Shown here: in pieces, positions 22,785 through 34,057 of the stretch
Position numbering within the stretch: the first letter of the stretch is position 1
Layout: the number at the start of each line of letters is the position of its first letter
Source: Bretschneidera sinensis
Taxonomy: Eukaryota > Streptophyta > Magnoliopsida > Brassicales > Akaniaceae
DNA: 64,000 bases
Assembly: GCA_023935145.1 (NCBI GenBank)
Contig: CM043702.1
Coordinates: 74,420,820 to 74,484,819, forward strand
Reading direction: 5' to 3'
Made by a program: the position numbers and the translations under genes
Notes under the pieces: model-generated
What the model was told of the DNA's origin: nothing
The model's input: only the letters and a program-made list of their open reading frames with translations
Database searches by the model: none

Positions 22785-24531
22785 AAAATAGCCACTGTAC
22801 GGACCACGTTCATTGTGGTAAAACAACCCTCATCCTACAACATGATAATTGGGCGGCCCACCCTCAACAAGCTAAAAGCTGTCGTCTCAACCTATCATCT
22901 GAAGGTCAAGTTCCCCACTAGCAAAGGTGTAGGGGTGATAAAGGCGGGATTAAAGAGCCTCCCGGTCCTACTACCTGAGCGCCATCAGGGAAGGGAAAAA
23001 GACCGAGACCCTACCACTTGAGGTTGAAGATTTGCGGGACGAAATGAAGGCGCCCAGAGGCAGACCTCCCGAGGAACTGACCGCTGTGCTCCTAGAAAAA
23101 GACCCCGCCCGGACCATACAAGTAGGAGCAAACCTCTCAAAGGAGGCCAAAGAAGAACTCCTTCGCCTCCTCTGGAGGAACTAAGATCTGTTCGCCTGGT
23201 CAGCATCAGACATGCCAGGGGTCAACCATGAAATTGTTGAGCACCACCTGAATGTAGACCCTAAATACAAGCCAGTTATTCAAAAGAAGAGGTCCTTTGC
23301 CCCAGAGCGTCAGGTGGCCATCAACGCCGAGGTGGACAAGCTGCTGGAAGCCGGTTTCATTAAAGAAACAAGGTATCCTAAGTGGGTATCTAATGTAGTA
23401 ATGGTCAAGAAAACCAACAGAAAGTGGCGCATCTGCATTGACTTCACCAACTTAAACAAAGCTTACCCCAATGACAGCTTCTCTCTCCCCCGGATCGATC
23501 AAATGGTGGATGCCACCTCAGGGCATGAACTCCTCTCTTTCATGGACGCCTACTATGGTTACAATCAGATCTTTATGCATAAGCCTGATCAAGAAAAGAC
23601 CGCCTTCGTCACCGAGCAAGGGTTATGCTGCTACAAGGTAATGCCTTTTGGGCTAAAGAATGCTGGGGCAACCTATCAGAGGTTGGTGAACAAAATATTC
23701 AAAAGACAGATCGGGAGGAATATGGAAGTCTATGTGGACGACATACTGGTCAAAAGCCCTGAGGCATGAAACCACCATTCCGATCTGGAGGAGGCCTTCG
23801 GAGTCCTGCGCAAGCATAATATGAGGTTGAATCCGTCTAAGTGTGCCTTTGGGGTAACCGGAGGCAAGTTCTTGGGATTCATGGTCACTCAGAGAGGGAT
23901 AGAGGTCAACACAGAGAAGATAAAAGCTATCCTCAACATGGCCCCTCCCGAGTCAGTGAAAGAAGTCCAGCGACTTACTGGATGAATTGCAGCCCTGAAC
24001 CGTTTCATGTCTAAATCGGCAGAAAGATGCCTCCCTTTCTTTCAGGCTATCAAAAAGGCAAAAAACTTCGCCTGGTCCAAGAGCTTCCAAGAGGCGTTTG
24101 AAGACTTAAAAAAGCACCTAGGTTCGCCACCCCTTCTGACCAAACCACTCCCGAACGAAGAGTTCTTCCTTTACCTATCCGTCGGACCAAGCACTATAGC
24201 CTCTGTCCTGGTACGAGAAGAAGAGGGTATCCAGAAGCCCATCTACTACGTCAGCCGAATTCTCCATAAGGCCGAGACGAGGTACCCTCCTATTGAAACA
24301 ATGGCTTATGCTCTGGTAATAGCCGCCCGAAAACTCTGGCCTTATTTTCAAGAGCACACTATCGTCCTTTTGACAGACCAACCCTTGAGGCAAGTCTTCC
24401 ACAATCCGAGTGCTTCAGGAAGAATGGTGAAATGGGCAGTCGAGCTAGGGGAGTTTGATATCCGCTACCAACCCAGGCATTCTATCAAGGCCCAGGCCCT
24501 GGCTGACTTCATCATGGAGACGACTTCATAA
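22785..24531 (+). pseudogene. Tat-2 protease remnant, reverse transcriptase and RNase H
   Basis: YNMIIGRPTLNKLKAVVSTYHLKVKFPTSKGVG is the end of a retroelement protease; its catalytic Asp-containing front is missing. After a frame change near 22960 the RT follows: KWVSNVVMVKK, DSFSLPRIDQMVDAT, SGYNQ-like YYGYNQIFMHK and YVDD at about 23737-23748. A connection domain and RNase H follow, ending QALADFIMETTS. In-frame stops are TAA 23182-23184, TGA 23767-23769 and TGA 23983-23985. The third, and others in integrase, look like CGA-to-TGA changes. The frame changes again near 24520. Confidence 0.88.
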
Positions 24532-24536
24532 TTCTG

Positions 24537-24989
24537 GACGAACCAGAAGCACATCTAAGCGACGGTCCCCCTATGGGATGGAGTCTCCATGTGGATGGAT
24601 CATCGAATTCACTAGGGAGCGGGGCAGGACTCATCCTCTGTAGCCCGGAGGGTTTCGCCATTGAATATTCGTTGAGGTTCGGATTCAAGGCCTCCAATAA
24701 CGAAGCAGAATATGAAGCCCTTCTGGCCAGACTAAGGTTAGCCAAGGCACTGGCAGTAGAAGCACTAGAGGTGTTCAGCGACTCTCAGCTAGTGGTAAGC
24801 CAGGTGCAGGGAGAATTCGAGGCCAGGGGTGAGAAGCTCTCCCGATATCTCCAAAAAGTGAAGGAGTCGGTTACCCTGTTCAAAACATTTCGGATAACTC
24901 AGATTCTTCGAGCCGAAAACTCTAAGACAGATACCCTTGCTAATTTGGCCTTCTCCCAACAACTGGTGCCTAGTCGAGCTGTCTATTAG
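24537..24989 (+). pseudogene. Tat-2 second (archaeal-type) RNase H
   Basis: This domain sits between the retroviral-type RNase H and integrase. Visible active-site segments are LHVDGSSN, NNEAEYEALL, FSDSQLVVSQV and ENSKTDTLANLA, giving the D-E-D-D pattern (last Asp in TDTLA). An extra RNase H of this kind is typical of the Tat lineage. The frame is open apart from the terminal TAG 24987-24989, beyond which integrase continues in frame. Confidence 0.85.
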
Positions 24990-26285
24990 GAAACTCTCCC
25001 TGCCTCAAGTATAGATGAAGCCCCGGTCCTGCCAGTGGAAGGGAGACCCTCGTGGATGGACTCGATTCTCAAGTATCTGAAAGACGGCACCATGCCTGAA
25101 CCCAAGGACCAAGCCAGAAAGGTGATATCCCGTGCCTCGCGTTACACCTTTGTGGAAGGGAAATTATACAAAAGAGGCCTAACTACACCGTATCTATGAT
25201 GCCTCGGACCCAGAGAGGTAAACTATGCACTCCTGGAGGTCCACGAAGGGATATGCGGAAACCACCTTGGAGCTCGGGCCTTAGCCTTCAAAATCCTCCG
25301 CCAGGGATACTACTGGCCCACGTTAAAAGATGACGCGGCAAGTTTGGTCAAGAAATGTGAAAATTGTCAGTGATGGTCTCCGACATTGCATCGACCTGCT
25401 AACCCCCTCGTCTCCATCACTAGTCCCCTCCTCTTCGCCATGTGGGGGATGGATCTCCTGGGCCCATTCCCAATGTCCGTTGGGCAGAAGAAGCACCTCA
25501 TTGTGGCCATTGACTACTTCACCAAATGGGTCGAGACCGAGCCATTGGAAATCATCACGGATCACCAAACCAGGAACTTCGTCTGGAAGTTGATAGTATA
25601 CCGCTTCAGGATCCCTCGCGTGCTGATCACCGACAATGGAAAACAGTTCGACAGCTCCTAATTCACAACATTTTGCGATGACCTCCATATTGACCATCGG
25701 TTCTCCTCTGTAGGTTACCCGCAAGCCAATGGCCAGGCTGAAATAACCAACAGGACGCTCCTCCAAGGCATCAGGAAGAGACTCAACGAGATGGATAATT
25801 GTTGGGTAGAACAGCTCCACAACATCCTTTGGGCCTATCGAACAACGGCCCAGACACCAACAGGCAAAACTCCCTTCTTCATGGCATACGGGTCAGAAAC
25901 CGTCATTCCTCTCGAAATCGGGGTCCCATTACTCCGAGTACAGTGTTTTGAACCAAGCAGCAACGAAGAAGGGTTAAAAATGAACCTAGATCTAGTTGAA
26001 GAAGCTAGGGACAAAGCCTAAATTCACCTCGCAAACTATCAGCAAAGGGCAGCTCGGTACTATAACTCCCAGATACTGCCCAAACACTTCAAACTTAATG
26101 ACCTCGTCCTCCGGAAGAGTGAAGTCTCACGCCCCCGACACACGAGTAAGTTGGTCTCGAATTGGGAAGGTCCTTACAGGGTTAGAAGGATCTGCAGGAT
26201 AGGCACCTATGAGCTAGAAGACATGGAAGGAAAGCCCGTTCCCCGCACCTGGAACGCGGGGAATCTCCGTAGATTCTATCAATAA
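24990..26285 (+). pseudogene. Tat-2 integrase
   Basis: The zinc-binding part has HEGICGNH and KCENC. The catalytic triad is visible: Asp in MDLLGPFP, Asp in ITDNGKQF and Glu in PQANGQAEITNR. The C-terminal part NWEGPYRVRRI precedes the final TAA 26283-26285. One frame runs throughout, with stops at 25197-25199 (TGA), 25371-25373 (TGA), 25659-25661 (TAA) and 26019-26021 (TAA). The catalytic residues survive but full-length translation is impossible. Confidence 0.88.
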
Positions 26286-26440
26286 AATGTAAAAGCACGA
26301 AAATCAATAAAGAATTTGAAATTCCGAAACTTCTTTGCTTCATTCATAGAAAAAGAGGTGTACAAAGGGAGGGCACTGTTGGCCTTGGATACAAAGGACT
26401 ATTCTGGTACAATCGAGGCCTCGAAAAGTTCGCAGTTAGC

Positions 26441-28313
26441 CTAGGACTGAGCCTTGCTTTCCCCCCCAGCTTCTGTCTCCCCCACATCGCCACTTGGGGC
26501 AGGCAAGGCTTCACTTGGGTCCTCCTCACCCCCAGCCTGAACAGCTGCACCATCTTCTCCTCCTGAAGAATCCGTACTAGAGCCTTCGGATTCGGCCGCA
26601 AGATCAAGACCTGAGAAATCCAACCCCGGGAAAAAGAGTGTAACCCTCCTCTTAGCTTCATCAAAACCTTCGAGGTACTGAACTGCCACTTCCTCCGTCA
26701 AAGAAGCCTCATTTTCCATGGCACGACGTCGAACTTCTTCTAGCTCCTCTCTCAGGACATCTGCAGTCCGACGGTGATGATCCCTGTTAAAAATTATCTC
26801 TGCCCTCTCTCTCTCCGATGTCTCGAGGGAAATGGTCAGGTCATGGGCAATATCCTCAGATTCCTTCAGCTTTTCCTCAGACTCCTTCAGCTTAAGTTCG
26901 GTCTTGGATAAGCGGTCCGCCATCTCCAGGGTACGCCGGGAAAGCATCCCATGAAGAACCCCGGCTTGAGAAGAAGCAACCTCCACCGTTGAACAGAGCA
27001 ACTCAAAAGGCTTCGACAGAATCTCCGCCTTATCGCGGGGAGGAATCCCTAGCACCAAATGCTCTCGAGCGACCTTGGTGCTGGCAAACACTGAGTCATC
27101 CAGTCTTAGAGCCCACCGAGGAGTGAAGAGATGAGCCATCTCAGATCCTTCTCGAGGCAAGGGAGCCACTGAAGGAGAAGGATCCACCGAAGGCCTGGGA
27201 GGGCTATCCACCGGAATCGGAGCCACGATCGGAATCTTAGCCCTCTTTTTCTGCCCAGAACCTCCAGCTTCGGCTGCCCTCTTCTTCTCATGAGCCAGCT
27301 GCTTGGCCATCGCCGCCATCTCCATGTCTGCACAAAAAGAAAGGGCATTAAAAAACTTGGAAAAACGTAAATAAAAATTCCTATAAGTCGACGAGCCAGC
27401 GACTAACATGGAAGAGGCGCGAGGTAAGGCGAGGAGGACACAGGCCACACCTGTGGAGTTCCTCATTGTCTCCAAGAACATCGATCTCCAAGGGTGCGGC
27501 CAGCATTGCCCTCAGAGTTTCCTCCTCACGAAGGGAGATGTGTGGCCTCTTGCATTTGCCAACACGCTCCAAGCCCCAAGTGAGGGGAACGTCGAAACTT
27601 TCGGCAGATTGGACAAAGAAGAAGCCCCCCTTCCATCCCTTGATTGAGGAAGGCTTCTCCTTTAGAACACTCTTCCCCCGCCTCGAACTGACGACGACCC
27701 AGCCCGAGTGACCTAACTGGGCTAGCTGAAAATGGGCTTTGAACATGTTAATGTTCATCACCCCCTACCTCCTGGCACACAGAATGAATGCCAGAATCAG
27801 TCGAACCGAATTGGGCACCAGCTGGCTTAACGCGATACCGAAGTATCTAAGTATTAAGCAGAGGAACGGGTGGAGAGGAAGCCAGAGCCCCGCCTTAAGC
27901 TGATGCTCATAGAGGCACAACTCGTACGGTTGCCGGTTGGACAGAACATCGCAAGCCCTCTCTCCACCCTCGGGGGCCCTCATGTTAAAATCCATGGGGA
28001 TCCTATACTTAACCCTCATTCTTAAAAGGTTGGATCCCGCCACAGTGCTAGGAACGGTGTTCACTTCAGACACCCATTCCTATCTCTCTATGTCCCGAGC
28101 CTCATCCCTGATAGATGCAAGCGCCAGGTCCTCATCTCCCCCTGATGATTCAGACCCTTACCCCTCCCTTTTGTCTCTCACGTACGGAACTAAGGCCCGG
28201 CCTCCACCCCCAGAAGTCACTTCACGAGAAGCAACCCTTTCGCTGGACGAAACACCCATGGCTTCACCCAGCTCCCTGGATAGGGCTCCACTAGACTCAC
28301 TACTGACAGACAT
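26441..28313 (-). pseudogene. Tat-2 antisense gene, two exons
   Basis: ATG 28313 (minus) opens a Ser/Gly-rich N-terminus. The gypsy-type transposon domain follows: PYELCLYEHQLKAGL, QLVPNSVRLILAFI, MNINMFKAHFQLAQLGHSGW, SSRRGKSVLKEKPSS (28073-27381). Stops interrupt at 28158-28160, 28080-28082 and 27765-27767. The frame then changes across 27406-27328, which ends in a pyrimidine tract plus CAG, as an intron would. Exon 2 (27327-26441) starts ACATGGAGATGG and encodes a basic patch (GQKKRAKI), WALRLDDSVF, a long coiled coil (TELKLKESEEKLKESED onward) and an acidic tail. The donor, GT in Tat-1 and Tat-3, is TT here. Known in Tat-lineage elements; function unknown. Confidence 0.8.
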
Positions 28314-28811
28314 TACTCACCGAGAAAAGGAGGAAAGTTTTTATGAAAAACCCCTAAGCAATGTCGAGCGCTCTCAGACTCACTAGATGAACCAAAACCC
28401 TCAAAATCTCTCAAAATTGCAAAGTGAAAACTGAAGGGAAGGGGTACCCCCTTCTATACGGGTTGTGGCAGCAGAAACAAGGTAATCAAATCACGTTTCA
28501 GGAGAACTAACGCGTCCTTTGCAGTTTCTTAGGGGCTATTTCAGGTTCCCCAGGCGCCACCTCCAGTAACGTAGGTGCCAGCTGTCACTAGAGCGCGACC
28601 TCTACTTAAACTGACACGCTGCCATTTCTTGTCAAGCGTCGCAAGCATCTCCATTTATCGCATTTACTTAATCGACTCAAAATGGGCCAAAAGGCCCACG
28701 CGCGAAAAAGAAAGTCACGACCATCTGGTAGACCTAAAATGGGCTTAAAGGCCCACACACGAAGAAGAAAGTCGTGACCATATGGCAGACCTAAAGGGAG
28801 CTAAAAGCTCT
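28314..28811 (-). promoter_or_regulatory. Tat-2 antisense promoter region
   Basis: About 500 bp without a gene between the antisense ATG and the tandem array. A degraded TATA box (minus GTATAGAAG, 28451-28459) sits about 140 bp before the ATG, aligned with CTATATAAG of Tat-3. Confidence 0.5.
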
Positions 28812-31183
28812 TGCGCTCGACGAATTTCTCAAGGAAATCCGAGCCCTGTCAACGCTCGGTCGAATCTCCAAATAAGTCCGAGCGTATGAGCTGCTCTGCT
28901 CACGCTCGGCAAATTTTTCCAGGAAATCTGAGCCCCGTCAATGCTCGGTCGAATCTCCAAATAAGTCAGAGCATATGAGCTGCTCTGCTCACGCTCGGCA
29001 TTTTTCTCCAGGAAATCCAAGCCTCGTCAACGCTCGGTCGAATCTCCAAATAAGTCCGAGCGTATGAGCTGCTCTGCTCACGCTCGGTAAATTTCTCCAG
29101 GAAATTCGAGCCCCGTCAACGCTCGGTCGAATCTCCAAATAAGTCCAAGCGTATGAGCTGCTCTGCTCACGCTCGGTAAATTTCTCTAGGAAATCCGAGC
29201 CCCGTCAACGCTCGGTCAAATCTCCAAATAAGTCCGAGCGTATGAGCTGCTCTGCTCACGCTCGACATTTTTCTCAAGGAAATCCGAGCCCCGTCAATGC
29301 TCGGTCGAATCTCCAAATAAGTTGGAGCGTATGAGCTACTCTGCTCACGCTCAATAAATTTCTCCAGGAAATCCAAGCCCCATCAATGCTCGGTCGAATC
29401 TCCAAATAAGTCCAAGTGTATGAGCTGCTCTGCTCACGCTCGATATTTTTCTCCTGGAAATCCGAGCCTCGTCAACGCTCGGTCGAATCTCCAAATAAGT
29501 CCAAGTGTATGAGCTGCTCTGCTCACGTTCGGTAAATTTCTCAAGGAAATCCGAGCCCCGTCAACGCTCGATCGAATCTCCAAATAAGTCCAAGCGTATG
29601 AGCTGCTCTGCTCACGCTTGGTATTTTTCTCTAGGAAATCCGAGCCCCTTCAACGCTCGGTCGAATCTCCAAATAAGTCCGAGCATATGAGCTGCTCTGC
29701 TCATGCTCAGTAAATTTTTCCAGGAAATCCGAGCCCCGTCAACGCTCAGTCGAATCTTCTAATAAGTCCGAGTGTATGAGCTGCTCTGCTCACGCTCGGT
29801 AAATTTCTCCAGGAAATCCGAGCCCCGTCAACGCTCGGTCGAATCTCCAAATAAGTCCGAGCGTATGAGCTGCTCTGTTCACGCTCGGTAAATTTCTCCA
29901 GAAAATCTGAGCCCCGTCAACGCTCGGTCGAATCTCCAAATAAGTCCGAGCGTGTGAGCTGCTCTTCTCACGCTCGACAAATTTCTCCAGGAAATCCGAG
30001 CTCCGTCAACGCTCGGTCGAATCTCCAAATAAGTCCGAGTGTATGAGCTGCTCTGCTCACGCTCGGTATTTTTTTCCTGAAAATCCGACCCCCGTCAACG
30101 CTCGGTCGAATCTCCAAATAAGTCCGAGCGTATGAGTTGCCCTGCTCACGCTCGGTAAATTTCTCCAAGAAATCTGAGCCCGGTCAACGCTCGGTCGAAT
30201 CTCCAAATAATTCCGAGCGTATAAGCTGCTCTACTCACGCTCGGTAAATTTCTCCAGGAAATTCGAGCCCCGTCAACGCTCGGTCGAATCTCCAAATAAG
30301 TCCGAGCGTATGAGCTGCTCTGTTCACGCTCGGTAAATTTCTTCAGAAAATCCGAGCCCCGTCAACGCTCGGTCGAATCTCCAAATAAGTCCGAGCATAT
30401 GAGCTGTTTTGCTCACGCTCGTTAAATTTCTCCAGGAAATTCGAGCCCCGTTAACGCTCGGTCGAATCTCCAAATAAGTCCGAGCGTATGAGCTGCTCTG
30501 CTCACGCTCGGCAAATTTCTCCAGGAAATCTGAGCCCCGTCAATGCTCGGTCGAATCTCCAAATAAGTCCGAGCGTATGAGCTGGTCTGCTCACGCTCGA
30601 CAAATTTCTCCAGGAAATCTGAGCCCCATCAACGCTCGATCGAATCTCCAAATAAGTCCGAGCATATGAGCTGCTCTGCTCACGCTCGGTAAATTTCTCC
30701 AGGAAATCCGAGCCCCGTCAACGCTCGGTCGAATCTCCAAATAAGTCCGAGCGTATGAGCTGCCTTGCTCATGCTCGGCAAATTTCTCCAGGAAATCCAA
30801 GCCCCATCAACGCTCGATCGAATCTCCAAATAAGTCCGAGCGTATGAGCTACTCTGCTCGCGTTCGGTAAATTTATCCAGGAAATCCAAGCCCCGTCAAC
30901 GCTCGGTCGAATCTCCAAATATGTCCGAGCGTATGAGCTGCTCTGCTCACGCTCGGTAAATTTCTCCAGGAAATTCGAGCCCCGTCAACGCTCGGTCGAA
31001 TCTCCAAATAAGTCCGAGCGTATGAGCTGCCCTGCTCACGCTTGGCTAATTTCTCCAGGAAATCCGAGCCCCGTCAACGCTCGGTTGAATCTCAAAATAA
31101 GTCCGAGCGTATGAGCTTCCCTGCTCACACTCGGTAAATTTCTCCAGGAAATCCGAGCCCCATCAACACTCGGTCGAATCTTC
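28812..31183. repeat. Tat-2 tandem array, about 27 monomers of 89 bp
   Basis: The marker CGAATCTCC recurs at 28861, 28950, 29039, 29128 and onward, an exact 89-bp period. Each monomer holds two dyads. One is CCGAGCGTATGAGC-tgctct-GCTCACGCTCGG, with a 12-bp stem if TA is bulged. The other is CCGAGC-cccgtcaac-GCTCGG. Many C-to-T and G-to-A differences separate copies. There are no unique spacers, so it is not a CRISPR array. Minus-strand ORFs of 60-80 codons within it are by-products of the repeat. Confidence 0.95.
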
Positions 31184-32168
31184 ATGTACTGGGGCTTTGG
31201 ACCCCCTCCTTTTCGTTCCGTTAAGTTTGCCATCAAATTTGAACAAGTATCAGGAGAAAGAAGTTCATACGAAAACACGAATATTTAAAAAGGGGTAATT
31301 TATTGATTACAACCATTTACAACTAACGACCTCGAAGTACAAAGAAGATAATGAAAACCAAAAAGTTCCAGGCAGCGCCGGTCACGAACTTCTTCACCCA
31401 CTTCAGACTGAAGAGCTCTCGGCACGAACCCTAAAACTTCGTGGGCCGAACTTGAGACTGAAAGTGCGGACTATGATCAGCCCCAGGTTCAGGAAAACCC
31501 TCGCCCGCTTGTAAGAAAAGGGTGACAGCATTTCCCCTTATCTTGCTGCCACCAGAAGAACCGCCGGAAGAAAAGCTGCAGCCTTACTCTTAACTTCCTA
31601 GGAGTTTGCAGCCACGCCCCTCTTCTTCTTCCGTTCCTCGCAAGCCAGAGCATGAGGGACTCCCACCATCCAGAGACACGGCACTCTCCTCTCTCCATTC
31701 CATTCGGAGTCTGGAAGAAGCCCGTGTCCCCATTCGGAGTCAGGAAGAAACCCGAACCTCAATTAAAGTGCCGTGATGCCTATCCTCAGAAAATGCTTTT
31801 CTCTCCTCATTTCAGAAACAACACTTTTCTGTTTAAAACAAAGAGTGCCAGAGGACCCTATTTATAAGATGAGGAAACACGCTTAGCGAAGCAATAAATA
31901 CCATAAACGAAAAAATGAAACAACCCCACAATTTTCGAGAAGACTCTTCGCTTCTCTAGGCGGCTTCCTACCTTCCGAGAATGACGGTCCGATTCCTAAG
32001 GAGCACCATTTAAACCACTGGTTGACCTCGCGATCCAGAGAAGGCTCTTCGCCATCCTCTGAAAGTTCCCGCCTCCCATAAAACAACGATCCACAGGCAA
32101 GCTCACTTAACTTCTATGAGTAGCCCGGCCCAAGAAATACTTCCTGGAACACATAAATGAACTCCAGG
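31184..32168 (-). other. Tat-2 antisense leader-like region
   Basis: About 1 kb without a supported gene between the array and the polypurine tract. Minus-strand stretches (for example TCGAGGTCGTTAGTTGTAA near 31320-31335) recur in Tat-3 at 60580-61260. The minus strand has CTTATAAATAG at 31858-31868, identical in Tat-3 (51126-51136), which may be a second antisense promoter. Confidence 0.5.
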
Positions 32169-32180
32169 AAGTGGGGGGCC

Positions 32181-32922
32181 TGTGATATGGCCTAAAAAAC
32201 ACTGGCCCAGACAAACACCAAGCAATACTGGCCCAAATAAACACCAAGCCCAGCAGGCTTATTCTGGCCCAAACAAACATCAGACCCTGCTCAAACCTGC
32301 GGCCCAGATAAGTTCTGACCTCGGAAGGGTATTCCAGCCCAGTTGACTCGAAGAACACCCCGGCCCGGACAAACAATCAGTATGTTCCACGGCCCAACAA
32401 GAATCCCCAAACTCGCGAAGAATGAACCAACCGGCCCACACCAAGATCTCCCCTACCACCACCAGCCACCCTACAGGGACTAGCCACTCCACAACCCTTA
32501 GCCCTGACTAGCCACCCTATGGCCGCCCACCACTCTACGGCCGCCCTACTGTGCCCCCTCTCCTAGGCTTGCAATCATACCCTCTCCATCAGCAGACGAC
32601 TATAAATAGGCCAAGGTATGGACATGACTAGGGGATTCAGATGAAGGTTGACACACACACACTCCGTTTGATTTTCTAAAGAGTCCTTGGTTTCTCTCTC
32701 GAACCTACGACTCCTCCCCTGAATATTTACTAACTAAAGCATCGGAGCACCTTCGGAGGTCTCCCCCTCCCCTCCTTCCGAGGGCCTTCAGTTTATACTT
32801 GTCATTTATGCAGGACCCAGGCCGAATCACTCCTGGGCCGAGCCTGGCTCACAAGCCACGCAGATCCCAACCCATACCAGCTCACAAGCCACGTCAGCAC
32901 CAAACAGTAAACGGCATCAACA
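32181..32922 (+). repeat. Tat-2 3' LTR
   Basis: 742 bp, preceded by the polypurine tract AAGTGGGGGGCC. It matches 20670-21409 except for about 45-50 substitutions and a 2-bp CA expansion near 32651. Confidence 0.93.
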
Positions 32923-33175
32923 CTCTATATACCTCTAACAACATAATATTTCCATTTATAACGTTAAGCTGCTAGTTCTCATATGGAAGCAACTAAGAGA
33001 CTGCGTTAGGGTGTTTACCAACATCGATTTCTCTGATTGAAGAGAATCCGCACAGCAATTTTCATCTGAAGAAGCGACAAAAGTACAGATGAATATACAA
33101 ATAATCAACACCCATAGGCATGCATAGGTAAAAGCACACGCATATATATATACATATGTATATATATATATATAC

Positions 33176-33212
<37 letters not shown>

Positions 33213-34057
33213 CTTGCTGCAGTGGTGCGGATAATGTAATTGAAGAGCAAGGAGGAGAGGACGAGCAAGACGAACAAGAAGGTTTGGGGGCTTGAAAAGC
33301 CTTTTGAGGCAAAACAACATTTAAAAAATGATAAATATGGTCCTCACTTATCTTTTATTTATCAGTTAAATTATTTTTTTAGTCCCTGAGATTTAAAAAT
33401 TAAATTATGTCATCAACACCATAACTGAAATAAACAGTGATCCTTTCTTTGCATTATATTAAAAGACAAGGTTAATTATATTTTCATATTTGAGTTTAAA
33501 GAATAATTAAAAAGATATATATGTGATATTGAAAATGATTGTTTCAAACTTGAAGTTTGTGAGTAGCATTTAAGAAACATATCTCAACTCATAGTCGAGT
33601 AAGAAAATTTTGATCAAATATTAAATCATGTCAGAAAATATTTTGAAAAATAAATGTCCCTCGTTTTAAGTATGTAAATATTTATTTAAAGTATTTTAAC
33701 ATTTTATGCCCAGTAATTGAGAATGGTCTTCCTCCTTAAAAAAAAAAAACTAAATGATTAATAAACAAGCCCATAAGCTCGTAAAGATATGAATAATCAA
33801 CAATAACAAAATCTCTTGCAAGGGAGGTGGTGAGTAACCGTTATTGCATAGCTCTACATTACTTTTCACCTCTCAATATAATTTCAATAAATAAATAAAT
33901 AAAATAAATCAGAGACCCACCATCTCTCGCACCCCTTAATCCATTTCACAGACTCACTAGAACCACTAAGCAAATAGATTTATCACTAGAAGTAGAAATT
34001 TGATTTATATCAACCCTCTGTGCTGAAGTGGAAAAGATATCATTAGTTCATCACATG
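32923..34057. other. Intergenic DNA between Tat-2 and Tat-3
   Basis: Original flanking DNA that lay upstream of the mTERF gene before Tat-2 arrived. It holds a TA/GA microsatellite (33141-33211) and AT-rich sequence. A minus ORF at 33312-32956 runs through the microsatellite (Leu-Ser and Tyr-Ile runs) and is not supported as a gene. Confidence 0.6.
33141..33211. repeat. TA and GA microsatellite
   Basis: ATATATATACATATGTATATATATATATA is followed by a run of about 15 GA units. Simple repeats of this kind mutate quickly. Confidence 0.9.

Larger units (their letters stand above)
20670..32922 (+). mobile_element. Tat-2: full-length defective Tat-lineage element
   Basis: 12.25 kb bounded by LTRs 20670-21409 and 32181-32922. 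Order: primer site, gag, protease remnant, RT, RNase H, a second RNase H, integrase, antisense gene, tandem array, antisense leader, polypurine tract. The doubled RNase H and the antisense ORF mark the Tat lineage. The flanks TACTA and CTCTA agree at only three of five bases, so the target duplication is unconvincing. No other element interrupts it. The LTRs differ at about 45-50 sites by eye (about 6 percent), mostly transitions. Confidence 0.92.

Noticed and set aside
28812..31183. CRISPR-like regular array
   Set aside because: The whole 89-bp unit repeats without unique spacers, and the context is a plant retrotransposon.
28829..31278. Series of 60-80-codon minus-strand frames with similar proteins
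   Set aside because: Each is one to two monomers of the 89-bp repeat read in the same phase.
32956..33312. Minus-strand frame of 118 codons possibly representing a small gene upstream of mTERF
   Set aside because: More than half is the GA and TA microsatellite read as protein; no family signal or supported splice site.
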